A stretch of DNA of 64,000 nucleotides. Source: Alphaproteobacteria bacterium (GTDB lineage Bacteria > Pseudomonadota > Alphaproteobacteria > Micropepsales > Micropepsaceae). The position numbers were made by a program, and so were the translations under genes. Shown one piece after another: positions 39,466-51,014 of this stretch. Below the pieces are notes generated by a model. The model saw only the letters and a program-made list of their open reading frames with translations, did not search any database and was not told the DNA's origin. Each line of letters starts with the position of its first letter. Position 1 is the first letter of the stretch. The stretch covers positions 61,204 to 125,203 of the forward strand of contig JAGWMG010000010.1 in NCBI GenBank assembly GCA_028871795.1. The letters are read 5' to 3'.

Positions 39466-40007
39466 TTCGCTTGGGAACCGCGCAGGAAGATCAGCGTCGG
39501 TTCGTCCTTGTACGTTGTTTCTCGCCAAAAGTGGAAACCGCACTTCTCGGCCACGCGAATCGAGGCGACGTTTTCCGGCACGATGATGCAGAACATGCGC
39601 GGGTTGCCCAGCCGCGCATCGATCCAGGCGAGCGCCGCACGCGTGGCTTCCGTCGCATAGCCCTTGCCGTGGACGCGCGAGGCCAGCGTCCAGCCCGCTT
39701 CGGGCAGCCCTTCCAGCGCCGGATCGAGATCGCGCTTCACCTCGGCCACGCCGACCCGGCCGATATAGCCGCCGGTTTCCTTCTCCTCGACCGCCCAGCT
39801 TCCATAGCCGAAGGCGGCCCACATCCCGAACGTGCGCAGCAAGCGGCCCCAGACGTCCTCGCGCGTCATCGGTGCGCCGTGGAAATAGCGGCACACGACC
39901 GGATCGCTCCAAATCGCCACGCTCGCCTCGAAATCCTCGAGCCTGTGACCGCGCAGGATCAGGCGAGGGGTTGAGAGGATGGGGATGTCGAGGTTTTCCG
40001 GAGCCAT
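39462..40007 (-). CDS. GNAT acetyltransferase, RimJ/RimL type
   Basis: The 181-aa enzyme begins PILSTPRLILRGHRLEDFEA and has the acetyl-CoA loop VHGKGYATEATRAALAWI and VPENVASIRVAEKCGF, typical of ribosomal-protein or small-molecule N-acetyltransferases. The substrate is unknown. It is followed by, and coupled to, the DUF559 gene. Confidence 0.9.
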   Translation of the reverse strand: MAPENLDIPILSTPRLILRGHRLEDFEASVAIWSDPVVCRYFHGAPMTREDVWGRLLRTFGMWAAFGYGSWAVEEKETGGYIGRVGVAEVKRDLDPALEGLPEAGWTLASRVHGKGYATEATRAALAWIDARLGNPRMFCIIVPENVASIRVAEKCGFHFWRETTYKDEPTLIFLRGSQAK

Positions 40008-40060
40008 ATAGGTCGCACCCTCTCAAATACAGTGCGTTTTAGGCCGATTCTCTTCTTTCC

Positions 40061-40109
40061 CCTCCCCCAACGCGGGGAAGTCGGAGTGCGAAGCGCTCCG
40101 GGTGGGGGT
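40061..40109. repeat. REP-like palindromic element (left of OB-fold gene)
   Basis: Starts CCTCCCCCAACGCGGGG and contains the hairpin CGGAGTGC-GAA-GCGCTCCG. The ends (CCTCCCCC and GGGTGGGGG) can also pair. The first 17 bases recur in inverted orientation at 40063x-40679 on the far side of the small gene, that is at 40663-40679. It belongs to the same general type as the palindrome around the endonuclease III-like islet (GAA loops). Confidence 0.65.
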
Positions 40110-40229
40110 CGAATGGTCAACGCCTTCACCAAACGATGATCTTTCATCGCTAGAATTCGACCCAATTTCTAAACTGGACTTCAACCAGCACGGCCTACAG
40201 TAAGAGCCTCGGTGAACGAGGATGCAGGC

Positions 40230-40580
40230 GTGAAAGTATTGGCATTCGTTGGCGTCGCACTCACCGTCGCGTTGGTGGCGGCGTTTTCGGGTACCACATA
40301 CCCAGTCAAAATAAATGGGCACGTTGGCGAGAACGCGACTGTTGAAGGCGTCGTCAGCGAGGTCCATGTCGCGGCCAGTTCGGGCACAACATTCATCGAT
40401 ATGGGTGGACGCTACCCCGCCAACACCTTCGTCGCGGTAATCTGGCCGGAAGACGTAGACAAGTTTCCGAATGTCGGCGCGCTATATGGACAAAAGGTGA
40501 AAGTTTCCGGCCTGCTAGAGCTGTATCATGGCACTCAGGAAATCATCCTGAGGAATGCTGAGCAGCTCAAAAGCGAATAG
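40230..40580 (+). CDS. Secreted OB-fold-like protein
   Basis: The 116-aa product starts at GTG 40230 behind GAGGAT with a signal peptide (VLAFVGVALTVALVAAFSG). The rest is a series of beta strands (NATVEGVVSEVHVA, TTFIDMGGRYP, QKVKVSGLLELYHGTQEIIL) in the order of an OB fold, similar to periplasmic BOF or tRNA_anti-like domains. The ligand is unknown. GC is lower than in its neighbours and inverted REP-like elements lie on both sides, suggesting acquisition. Confidence 0.65.
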   Translation: MKVLAFVGVALTVALVAAFSGTTYPVKINGHVGENATVEGVVSEVHVAASSGTTFIDMGGRYPANTFVAVIWPEDVDKFPNVGALYGQKVKVSGLLELYHGTQEIILRNAEQLKSE

Positions 40581-40662
40581 CGAACGTCGCGTTGCGGCCC
40601 CCTAAGGTTATGTCGCATGGCGGTCTAACCATGCCTTACTCGCTTACGCTCGCAAGCCGCCG

Positions 40663-40679
40663 CCCCGCGTCGGGGGAGG
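40663..40679. repeat. Inverted copy of the REP-like core (right of OB-fold gene)
   Basis: CCCCGCGTCGGGGGAGG is the reverse complement of 40061-40077 with one mismatch. Just before it, CATGGCGGTCTAACCATG (40616-40633) is another small hairpin. The element lies 9 bp beyond the pccB stop and may double as its 3' structure. Confidence 0.6.
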
Positions 40680-40688
40680 GTAATTAGG

Positions 40689-42217
<1,529 letters not shown>

Positions 42218-42221
<4 letters not shown>

Positions 42222-42934
42222 GGCTGTTTCCCCGGGAGAGGACTCTCGGCCTCTCGCTGCGCTAATCGCATGAAACGGGCCGTAGCGTCCAGTTCGCCCG
42301 CCAGCGCCAGCGCCCGCCTCGCCGCCGCCTCGTCCACGCCCCATTTCTCGGCCTGATAGTGCTCGTCCAACTGCGATAGCGCGAAGGCTTCCTCGGCGTC
42401 GAGGCGGCCTTCGGCCAGCGCCAGCGCCAGCACCAGCGAGCCGCAGATCGTCGCGGCGGAATGCACCGCCGTCAGCACGAACGGATCGTGTTCTGCGAGT
42501 GCGCTGCGAAACGCCGCCACAGTTTCCTCCGGCTGCGCGATGTGATTGACGCCGACGCCTGTGTTGAGCCGTGCGCCGGTGCGCTCCACCGCCCAATCGA
42601 GCAACGGATTCCAGAGGTCGTTCTGCCGCGCCGCCAGATCGGCAGGAGCCTCGGCCCGATAGCAGAGAAGATCGTTCGCGTACGCCATGATCTTTTCCAC
42701 AACTTCCTTCTCGTGTTCGGCGACGCGATCAATGGCGGTGTTGGCGAGTTTTGTGAGCGGCATTGTTTCCGGGCGGATGGTTTCGCCCTGCCCGCGCCAT
42801 TCTCCCGCAACCGCTTCGGCCAGCGCCCGCGTCGGCAGCGAAAGCGTCGCACGCATCGGCGTCTTCACCGACTTGCCGTCGAGGAAAATGGCGAAGCCGT
42901 CACCAACCGCAACCTCCTCGTAAAACCGCTTCAT
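42218..42934 (-). CDS. ATP12 family F1-ATPase assembly chaperone
   Basis: The 238-aa protein begins [20 protein letters not shown] and continues with [24 protein letters not shown], then [13 protein letters not shown] and [17 protein letters not shown], the hallmark of ATP12. ATP12 helps the alpha subunit of F1 assemble. It sits between rluC-type and pccB genes and overlaps both by four bases. Confidence 0.92.
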
Positions 42935-43980
42935 CGCTTGCGCGCCTTCGGGAAAGGATCGCGTGCGTCGTCCGTATGGAACCCGAACAGCTCCCATGTC
43001 TTGCGCATATGCGTGGGCAGCGGCGCCACCACATGCAGGCGCCCGCCGTCGGGACGGGCGATGTCGATGGCGCGGGCGTGCAGATGGAGCTTGTCGGCGA
43101 TCGCGCCCTTGGGGCGCGCTTCTGCCCCGCCGTATTTGAAATCGCCGACGATGGGCGTTCCCAGGCTCGCCAGATGCACGCGGATCTGGTGCGTGCGCCC
43201 GGTGACGGGCTTGGCCGCGACCCAGGCGAATTCCTCGCCCGCCTGTCCCAGCACGACGTATTCGGTGATCGCAGGCTTGGCGTCGTTAGCGTCGTGCTCC
43301 ACGACCGCCATGCGCTCGTCGCGCCCGTGCGGACCGTGGCCGCCTTCCTTCGCCAGCGCCGCCTTGATGGTTCCGCGCTTCTTCGCGGGGACGCCGCGCG
43401 TCAGCGCCCAATAGACCTTCGAGGCGTCGCGCTGGGCCAGCGACTTCGCCAGCGCGGCGGCGGCCGGAACCGTGCGCGCCACGATCAGCACGCCGGACGT
43501 ATCGCGGTCGAGGCGATGGACCAGCCGCGGCCGCTGCGTCTTCTCGAAGGCCAGCGAATCCAGCATCCCGTCGATGTGCCGCTTGAGACCCGAACCGCCT
43601 TGCGTCGCCAGCCCCGGCGGCTTGTTCAGCACGATCACCGACGAGTCCATGTAAAGAACGTACTTCTGCAGGTCCCCGTCGTCTGCCTGCGGAGCAACCG
43701 CTTTCGGCTTCTCCTCCGGCGCGCCGTGCGCCACTTGCGGCGGCAGGCGCAGCGTCTGCCCGGCTTCCAGACGATCGCCCGCCTTGGCGCGCTTGCTGTC
43801 GAGGCGCACCTGGCCGGTGCGCAACAGCTTCTCCAGGCGGCCGTGGGTCAGCCCCGGATAGTGGCGCTTGAACCAGCGGTCCAGTCGAACGCCGGCTTCG
43901 TCGTGCGCCACGATAGCGGTGTTGTTGCTCAATTGACGCTCCGGGCCGATGTCCCTTAGCTTGCGGGCGATGGGTCCCAC
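42931..43980 (-). CDS. RluC/RluD-type 23S rRNA pseudouridine synthase
   Basis: The 349-aa protein starts at GTG 43980. It has an S4-like RNA-binding domain (RLDRWFKRHYPGLTHGRLEKLLRTGQV) and then a catalytic domain with the Asp in RLVHRLDRDTSGVLIVA. PVTGRTHQIRVHLASLG and HLHARAI segments follow. The order S4 plus RluA-type catalytic domain fits RluC, but the exact uridines cannot be read from sequence. Confidence 0.93.
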   Translation of the reverse strand: MGPIARKLRDIGPERQLSNNTAIVAHDEAGVRLDRWFKRHYPGLTHGRLEKLLRTGQVRLDSKRAKAGDRLEAGQTLRLPPQVAHGAPEEKPKAVAPQADDGDLQKYVLYMDSSVIVLNKPPGLATQGGSGLKRHIDGMLDSLAFEKTQRPRLVHRLDRDTSGVLIVARTVPAAAALAKSLAQRDASKVYWALTRGVPAKKRGTIKAALAKEGGHGPHGRDERMAVVEHDANDAKPAITEYVVLGQAGEEFAWVAAKPVTGRTHQIRVHLASLGTPIVGDFKYGGAEARPKGAIADKLHLHARAIDIARPDGGRLHVVAPLPTHMRKTWELFGFHTDDARDPFPKARKR

Positions 43981-44073
43981 GAAACCGCTTCCGGCCGATG
44001 CCTCCTACCGTATGAAGCTGCCGCGGGAGGTGCAACCCGGCGGCGATTGCGCCCGGTTATGGGAGTAGTCGTA

Positions 44074-44478
44074 ATGCCGTTTCAGCTTTATCTTGCCGTG
44101 GCCGCAGGCGGCGCGCTAGGCACCATCGGCCGCTATTTCATATCGGGACTGGTGGCGAACGCCTTCGGTGAGACGTTTCCCTGGGGGACATTCGTCATCA
44201 ACGTCACCGGCTCGTTCGCCATCGGCTTCTTCTGGACCCTGACGGCCCCGGACGGGCGGCTGTTCGTCAGCGGCGCCACGCGGCAGTTCGTGATGACGGG
44301 GTTCTGCGGCGGCTACACCACCTTCTCGTCTTTCAGCCTGCAGACGCTGAACCTGATGCGCGACGGCGAATGGCTTTACGCCGGCGGCAACGTTCTGGGC
44401 TCGGTAACGCTCTGTATGCTGTCGGTCTGGCTCGGCTCGATGACGGCCGCTCTTATAAATCAGTTGAAGGGAGCATGA
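44074..44478 (+). CDS. crcB: Fluoride channel CrcB/Fluc
   Basis: The 134-aa protein has four membrane helices with the family motifs AAGGALGTIGRYFISG, GTFVINVTGSFAIGF and GFCGGYTTFSSFSLQ (Asn and Phe residues lining the fluoride pathway). It exports fluoride as a dual-topology dimer. ATG 44074 follows GGAG. It is followed 3 bp later by the DUF190 gene. No fluoride riboswitch is visible upstream. Confidence 0.95.
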   Translation: MPFQLYLAVAAGGALGTIGRYFISGLVANAFGETFPWGTFVINVTGSFAIGFFWTLTAPDGRLFVSGATRQFVMTGFCGGYTTFSSFSLQTLNLMRDGEWLYAGGNVLGSVTLCMLSVWLGSMTAALINQLKGA

Positions 44479-44481
44479 TCC

Positions 44482-44820
44482 ATGGAGCTTCCCAAGGACG
44501 CCGTTCTGCTGCGCATCTTTTTCGGCGAGGCGGACAAATACAACGGCAAGCCGCTCTACGAGGCCATCGTGCTGAAAGCGCGCGAGATGCGGATGGCCGG
44601 GGCGACGGTGCTGCGCGGCCCGATGGGCTTCGGCCATTCCAGTCACCTGCACACCTCGAAAATCCTGCGGCTGTCCGAGGACCTGCCGCTGGTGATCGAG
44701 ATCGTCGACACCGAGGAGAAGATCGACGCCTTCCTGCCGGTGCTGGACGCCATGATGGGCAGCGGGCTGGTGACGCTGGAGAACGTGAAGGTGCTGCGCT
44801 ACGGGGAGGATAAGAACTGA
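44482..44820 (+). CDS. DUF190 family protein
   Basis: The 112-aa product has the PII-like ferredoxin fold pattern of DUF190: AVLLRIFFGEADKYNGKPLYEAIV, then GATVLRGPMGFGHSSHLHTSKI, then LPLVIEIVDTEEKIDAFLPVLD. DUF190 genes are frequent partners of crcB and may regulate it. The tight spacing here supports one operon. Confidence 0.93.
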   Translation: MELPKDAVLLRIFFGEADKYNGKPLYEAIVLKAREMRMAGATVLRGPMGFGHSSHLHTSKILRLSEDLPLVIEIVDTEEKIDAFLPVLDAMMGSGLVTLENVKVLRYGEDKN

Positions 44821-44985
44821 CTTTACTGCACCCGCTTGCGACGGCAGAAAAGACAACCTATATCCTCCGCCGCGCGACCGATCCCGCTCGATGGTCTCAC
44901 GATTTGGAGTCATGGTGACGATCGCTTTGTCTACCGCAGAAGCGCTCCGCATAGTTCGGGAGGCGATGCTGCGGGGATAGCGGCG

Positions 44986-45387
44986 TCAGGCTTGCGTGTT
45001 GCGGACACTTTCAAAAAGTGCCGCAGCAGCAACGATGACCAGCCCTGCGAGGCTCAGCATTTCGTTACCAAAAAACCATCCGACAGCGATGCTGGTGCCG
45101 ATTCCGTCGACAAGAGGGAGCAGCCCGCATAGCAAGAGAACGAGTTTCCGCGATCTCGCCCCTCCATAAGAGACGACCAGGGCAATAACCCCAATCGCGA
45201 TCCAGTGCCATGACATCAGAAGCCAAAAGGCTTTGAAGCTCCCTTCCAGAAAGGGTCTTAGATTCGCGGCGCTGAGCGCGCGCACGAGCCCCGGATAGCC
45301 TGTGACATCGTGAAGGGCGGCCGCTGCGACAAGGATGAGACTGCCGATGACGACGAGTCCCTGTGCTGCTCGCTCGCGAGTTTTCAT
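44986..45387 (-). CDS. Small polytopic membrane protein
   Basis: The 133-aa product starts at ATG 45387 behind GAGGGG; an ATG at 45414 is also in frame. Four hydrophobic segments (around residues 9-28, 57-76, 82-102 and 108-126) are joined by short loops. The first loop has HDVTGYPGLVRALSAANLRPF. It has no known family. It lies between DUF190 (convergent) and rarA. Confidence 0.6.
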   Translation of the reverse strand: MKTRERAAQGLVVIGSLILVAAAALHDVTGYPGLVRALSAANLRPFLEGSFKAFWLLMSWHWIAIGVIALVVSYGGARSRKLVLLLCGLLPLVDGIGTSIAVGWFFGNEMLSLAGLVIVAAAALFESVRNTQA

Positions 45388-45590
45388 GGCCGACCCCTCG
45401 GATGATTCTGCCATCGCACTTTGAAACTACGCCATTTGAGATACGGAGTACCGCGACGCCATGCATCTTACAGCGGCGGCGGCTGATCTTGACCAACATT
45501 CCCCCGGATGACCCCCGGTTGGAGCGGACAATAACACTCTTCTGAGGCATTCGGAAACCGGCGCGGCCGCTGACCTGGGTGACGCGCGCG

Positions 45591-46898
45591 CTACTCCCCG
45601 CTCTTCTTCGCCCGCAGCTTCGCCCAGTAGTCCAGCCGCTTCTGGATCTCGCGTTCGAAGCCGGTATCCTTCGGCCGATAGAGGTGTTCGCGCGCCATGC
45701 CGTCAGGAAAATAGTTCTGGCCGGAAAAGCCTTCTTCCGCTTCGTGGTCGTATTCGTAGCCCTTGCCGTAGCCGAGGTTCTTCATCAGCTTGGTTGGCGC
45801 GTTCAGGATGTGCGCCGGCGGCATCAGCGAACCGTGGTCCGCCGCCGCGCGCATCGCCGTACCGTGCGCCAGGTAGACGGCGTTCGATTTCGGCGCGCTG
45901 GCGAGATAAAGCACGCATTGCACCAGCGCAATCTCGCCTTCCGGGCTGCCGAGGAAATCGTAGACGTCCTTCGCGGCGATCGCTTGCACCACGGCCTGCG
46001 GATCGGCGAGTCCGATGTCCTCCACGCTGGCGCGCACCAGCCGGCGCGCGATGTAGAGCGGCTGCTCGCCGCCCGCCAGCATCCGCGCCAGCCAATAGAG
46101 CGCCGCGTCGGGATCGGAGCCGCGGATCGACTTGTGCAGGGCGGAGATCAGGTTGTAGTGCTCCTCGCGGCTCTTGTCGTAGAGCGGTGCGCGCTTCTGC
46201 ACGGCGGCGACCAGAGCGGCGGGATCGAGCGGCTTGACGATCTTCAGCGCCGCCACTTCCTCGGCGAGGTTGAGGACGTAGCGTCCGTCGCCGTCCGCCA
46301 TGGCGCGCAGGGTCTCGCGCGCGTCGGCGGTGAGCGCAAGTTTTTCGCCATAATGCGTTTCGACGCGTTCGAGCAGCGTTTCCAGTGCCGCGTCGTCGAG
46401 GCGGCGCAGCACCAGAACCTGGGCGCGCGACAGCAGCGCGCCGTTCAGCTCGAACGACGGATTTTCCGTCGTGGCGCCGACCAGAATCACCGTGCCGTCT
46501 TCCACGACCGGGAGGAACGAATCCTGCTGGCTGCGGTTGAAGCGATGAATCTCGTCGACGAACAGCAGCGTGCCCTGCCCGACCTTGCGGCGTTGGCGCG
46601 CGGCATCGAACGCCTTTTTCAGATCGGCGACGCCGGAAAACACCGCTGACAACTGCTCGAAGTGCAGTTTGAAGGCAGTGGAGAGCAGCCGCGCGATGGT
46701 GGTCTTGCCGGTGCCCGGCGGTCCCCACAGCACGATCGAATGCGGCCGGTTCGCCGCCACCATGCGTCCGATGGGACCTTCGGGGCCGATCAGATGATCC
46801 TGGCCCACGACTTCGGCCAGCGACTTTGGGCGCAGCCGGTCGGCCAAGGGCCTTGGCGCGTCGTTAGGCAATCCGCCTGCTTCGAAGAGGTCGGTCAT
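45591..46898 (-). CDS. rarA: Replication-associated recombination protein RarA (MgsA)
   Basis: The 435-aa AAA+ ATPase acts at stalled forks. Motifs are PLADRLRPKSLAEVVGQDHL, Walker A GPPGTGKTT, Walker B LLFVDEIHRFN, sensor VGATTENPSFEL, HKSIRGSDPDAALYWLARML and the C-terminal YGKGYEYDHEAEEGFSGQNY. Length is normal. It is followed directly by the Deg protease gene upstream in the same direction. Confidence 0.95.
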   Translation of the reverse strand: MTDLFEAGGLPNDAPRPLADRLRPKSLAEVVGQDHLIGPEGPIGRMVAANRPHSIVLWGPPGTGKTTIARLLSTAFKLHFEQLSAVFSGVADLKKAFDAARQRRKVGQGTLLFVDEIHRFNRSQQDSFLPVVEDGTVILVGATTENPSFELNGALLSRAQVLVLRRLDDAALETLLERVETHYGEKLALTADARETLRAMADGDGRYVLNLAEEVAALKIVKPLDPAALVAAVQKRAPLYDKSREEHYNLISALHKSIRGSDPDAALYWLARMLAGGEQPLYIARRLVRASVEDIGLADPQAVVQAIAAKDVYDFLGSPEGEIALVQCVLYLASAPKSNAVYLAHGTAMRAAADHGSLMPPAHILNAPTKLMKNLGYGKGYEYDHEAEEGFSGQNYFPDGMAREHLYRPKDTGFEREIQKRLDYWAKLRAKKSGE

Positions 46899-46922
46899 GG
46901 CGCGAGACTACTCCCGCGCCGC

Positions 46923-48371
<1,449 letters not shown>

Positions 48372-48391
48372 GATCTCACTCCCCAAGACGC

Positions 48392-48419
48392 AAAAAGGCG
48401 ACCCGTTGCCGAGCCGCCC
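48392..48419 (-). terminator. Rho-independent terminator of the ribosomal protein operon
   Basis: On the minus strand GGCGGC and GTCGCC pair (6 bp with one G-U) around a loop, followed by TTTTT. It lies 30 bp beyond the rplQ stop and 20 bp before the Deg protease start, separating the two transcription units. Confidence 0.75.
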
Positions 48420-48449
48420 CAAATGTCATACGCGAAGCTGTACGGAAGA

Positions 48450-48878
48450 TTACTCCTCCGTTTTTTCCTCTTCAGAAACGATCACCGGTCCGGAATCCTT
48501 GCCCTTGGCATCGGGGTCGCGATCCACGAACTCGATGATTGCCATCGCGGCGTTGTCGCCGTGGCGGAACCCGGCCTTGAGCACGCGCGTATAGCCGCCG
48601 GGGCGGTCGGCGTAACGCGGAGCGATCACGTCGAACAGCTTCTTCACCTGCGCGGCGTCGCGGATGCGGGAGAGCGCCTGACGGCGGGCATGCAGGTCCG
48701 CCGCACCGCGGCGCGACAGGGTCACCAGCTTTTCGACCACCGGACGAAGCTCCTTCGCCTTGGGCAACGTCGTCTTGATCTGCTCGTGCTTGATGAGCGC
48801 CGCCATCATGTTCGCGAACATGGCGGTGCGATGGGACGACGTTACGTTGAGCTTGCGGCCCTGATTACGATGGCGCAT
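48450..48878 (-). CDS. rplQ: 50S ribosomal protein L17
   Basis: The 142-aa protein has the family start [38 protein letters not shown] and [24 protein letters not shown] short acidic tail ([11 protein letters not shown]) follows the normal core. It is the last gene of the rpsM-rpsK-rpoA-rplQ (alpha) operon. Confidence 0.97.
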   Translation of the reverse strand: MRHRNQGRKLNVTSSHRTAMFANMMAALIKHEQIKTTLPKAKELRPVVEKLVTLSRRGAADLHARRQALSRIRDAAQVKKLFDVIAPRYADRPGGYTRVLKAGFRHGDNAAMAIIEFVDRDPDAKGKDSGPVIVSEEEKTEE

Positions 48879-48898
48879 GACACACTGCTTTCAAAAAA

Positions 48899-49915
48899 TT
48901 AGTACTGATCCTCGTAACGCTTGGCGAGATCCTCGATGTTCTCCGGCGGCCAGCCCGGCACTTCCATGCCGAGGTGCAGACCCATCTCGGCGAGCACGGC
49001 CTTGATCTCGTTTAGCGACTTGCGGCCGAAGTTCGGCGTACGGAGCATTTCCGCTTCCGTCTTCTGGATCAGGTCGCCGATGTAGACGATGTTGTCGTTC
49101 TTCAAGCAGTTGGCCGAACGCACAGAAAGCTCCAGTTCGTCCACCTTCTTGAGCAGCACCGGGTTGAAGGCGAGATCGGGCTTGGCCTCTTCCGCGATGC
49201 GCTCGCGCGGCTCCTCGAAATTGATGAAGACCTGAAGCTGGTCCTGCAGGATGCGCGCCGCATAGGCGACAGCGTTGTCCGGCGCAATGGCACCGTTGGT
49301 TTCCACCGTCAGCGTCAGTTTGTCGTAGTCGAGAATCTGGCCCTCGCGGGTGTTCTCGACCTTGTAAGAGACCTTCTTCACCGGCGAGAACAGACTGTCG
49401 ACCGGAATGAGACCTATCGGCGCGTCCTCGGGACGGTTGCGGTCGGCGGGGACGTAACCCTTGCCGGTCGCCACGGTCAACTCCATGCGGAAATCGACTT
49501 TTTCGTCCAGGGTGCAGAGCACCAGGTCCGGGTTGAGGATTTCGATGTCCGCCACCGCCTGGATCTGGCCCGCCGTGACTTCGCCCGGACCGCTCGCCTT
49601 CAGCGACAGCCGCTTGGGACCTTCGGCATGCATGCGCAGCGCGATCTGCTTGACGTTAAGCACGATGTCGGTGACATCCTCGCGCACGCCCGCGATCGAG
49701 GAAAATTCATGCAGCACGCCCTCGATCTGGATCGAAGTCACGGCCGCACCCTGCAGCGACGACAGCAGCACGCGGCGCAGCGCGTTGCCCAGCGTCAATC
49801 CGAAGCCGCGCTCCAGCGGCTCGGCGACAATGGTCGCGGCTCGACCGGCGTCCTGCCCTGTATCGATGCGGAGCTTTTGCGGCTTGATCAGTTCCTGCCA
49901 ATTCTTCTGAAACAT
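48899..49915 (-). CDS. rpoA: RNA polymerase alpha subunit
   Basis: The 338-aa subunit has an N-terminal domain with [23 protein letters not shown] (dimerisation) and a linker near residue 240. Its C-terminal domain has [19 protein letters not shown] and [19 protein letters not shown] for UP-element and activator contact. It lies 20 bp upstream of rplQ, with a palindromic element before it. Confidence 0.98.
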   Translation of the reverse strand: MFQKNWQELIKPQKLRIDTGQDAGRAATIVAEPLERGFGLTLGNALRRVLLSSLQGAAVTSIQIEGVLHEFSSIAGVREDVTDIVLNVKQIALRMHAEGPKRLSLKASGPGEVTAGQIQAVADIEILNPDLVLCTLDEKVDFRMELTVATGKGYVPADRNRPEDAPIGLIPVDSLFSPVKKVSYKVENTREGQILDYDKLTLTVETNGAIAPDNAVAYAARILQDQLQVFINFEEPRERIAEEAKPDLAFNPVLLKKVDELELSVRSANCLKNDNIVYIGDLIQKTEAEMLRTPNFGRKSLNEIKAVLAEMGLHLGMEVPGWPPENIEDLAKRYEDQY

Positions 49916-50000
49916 GTTGCCTCATCGTTTCCCGGACGCGTCGGATCACGCCCATTTCGTTCGACGGGTAAGCTTTTCCGAACCAAAACTCTCTTCTGTC

Positions 50001-50046
50001 GCATTGCCGGACGGAAAACCGGTTCCCACTTTTCCTGGCAATGCTC
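50001..50046. repeat. Palindromic dispersed-repeat element between rpsK and rpoA
   Basis: GCATTGCCGGACGGAAAACC followed by GGTTCCCACTTTTCCTGGCAATGC forms a long hairpin with a perfect outer 8-bp stem. The sequence matches the style of palindromic elements scattered in many alphaproteobacterial genomes. It takes up a third of the 131-bp gap inside the operon. Confidence 0.65.
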
Positions 50047-50448
50047 CTAAACGCGGCGGCGCTTCGGCGGCCTGCAGCCATTGTGCGGTATGGGCGTCAC
50101 GTCGCGGATCGAGGTGACGACCAAGCCGACGGTCTGTAGCGCCCGCAATGCGGATTCGCGACCCGACCCCGGACCACTCACTTCCACCTCTAGCGTGCGC
50201 ATGCCGTGCTCGACGGCCTTCTTGCCCGCATCCTCGGCGGCGACCTGGGCGGCATAAGGCGTCGACTTGCGCGAGCCTTTGAAGCCCATCATGCCCGCCG
50301 ACGACCAGGATATGGCATTTCCGGCGCCGTCCGTAATCGTGATGATGGTGTTGTTGAAGGTCGCGGCGACATGCGCCACGCCGACGACGACGTTCTTCTT
50401 TTCCTTCTTGCGAGCGCGTGGCGTCTTCTTTTCGGAGGGAGCGGCCAT
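50047..50448 (-). CDS. rpsK: 30S ribosomal protein S11
   Basis: The 133-aa protein has a basic N-terminus and then [55 protein letters not shown] and [17 protein letters not shown]. It is part of the small-subunit platform. It ends the closely packed rpsM-rpsK pair (stop and ATG adjacent). Confidence 0.98.
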   Translation of the reverse strand: MAAPSEKKTPRARKKEKKNVVVGVAHVAATFNNTIITITDGAGNAISWSSAGMMGFKGSRKSTPYAAQVAAEDAGKKAVEHGMRTLEVEVSGPGSGRESALRALQTVGLVVTSIRDVTPIPHNGCRPPKRRRV

Positions 50449-50826
50449 TTACTTCGTCACCTTCTTCTTGCCGGCGATCGCCTTGGCGGGACCTTTGCGC
50501 GTGCGCGCGTTGGTATGCGTACGCTGCCCGCGGACGGGCAGGCTCTTGCGGTGGCGCAGGCCGCGATAACAACCCAAATCCATCAGTCGTTTGATGTTCA
50601 TCGCCACCTCGCGGCGCAAATCGCCTTCCACGAGATAATCGCGGTCGATGACCTCGCGGATCTGAATGACCTCGGCGTCGGTCAGATCGTGAACCCGGCG
50701 CTCGGGGGCGATGCCCACCTTGTCGCAAATCTCCTTAGCCTTGGCCGGACCGATGCCATGGATGTAGCGCAGCCCGATCAAAACCCGCTTCTGAGTTGGA
50801 ATATTGACGCCGGCGATGCGTGCCAC
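50449..50826 (-). CDS. rpsM: 30S ribosomal protein S13
   Basis: The 125-aa protein starts at GTG 50826: [21 protein letters not shown], then [15 protein letters not shown], then [22 protein letters not shown]. It forms the head of the small subunit and contacts P-site tRNA. An upstream sigma70-like promoter lies between adk and this gene. Confidence 0.98.
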   Translation of the reverse strand: MARIAGVNIPTQKRVLIGLRYIHGIGPAKAKEICDKVGIAPERRVHDLTDAEVIQIREVIDRDYLVEGDLRREVAMNIKRLMDLGCYRGLRHRKSLPVRGQRTHTNARTRKGPAKAIAGKKKVTK

Positions 50827-50965
50827 GAGATTCTCCGAGTGCCATAAGGCTTTGAATTGATTACGTTACCAACCTGCGAACGACCCCAGCAAAACCCTCC
50901 GCACCACACGGCAAAAGGGCGTCAAAAGCCGGAATTTTCCAGGGAAATCGGCCGCAAGGGCGCGG

Positions 50966-50993
50966 ATTATAGGAATGCGCGGACCCCAGTCAA
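50966..50993 (-). promoter_or_regulatory. Sigma70-type promoter upstream of rpsM
   Basis: On the minus strand TTGACT (50988-50993), a 16-bp spacer and a perfect TATAAT (50966-50971) lie about 140 bp upstream of the rpsM start. This is the only near-consensus pair I see in the 188-bp adk-rpsM gap. It would let the alpha operon be transcribed separately. Confidence 0.7.
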
Positions 50994-51014
50994 CTGGCGC
51001 GCCCCGGACTTGGC

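Noticed and set aside
43981..44073. Possible fluoride riboswitch ahead of crcB
   Set aside because: I could not fit the conserved stems and loop bases of the fluoride aptamer to this sequence.
44912..44980. 22-codon plus-strand frame with a GGAG ahead of its ATG
   Set aside because: It is too short, has no membrane or conserved pattern, and lies in an ordinary intergenic gap; probably chance.
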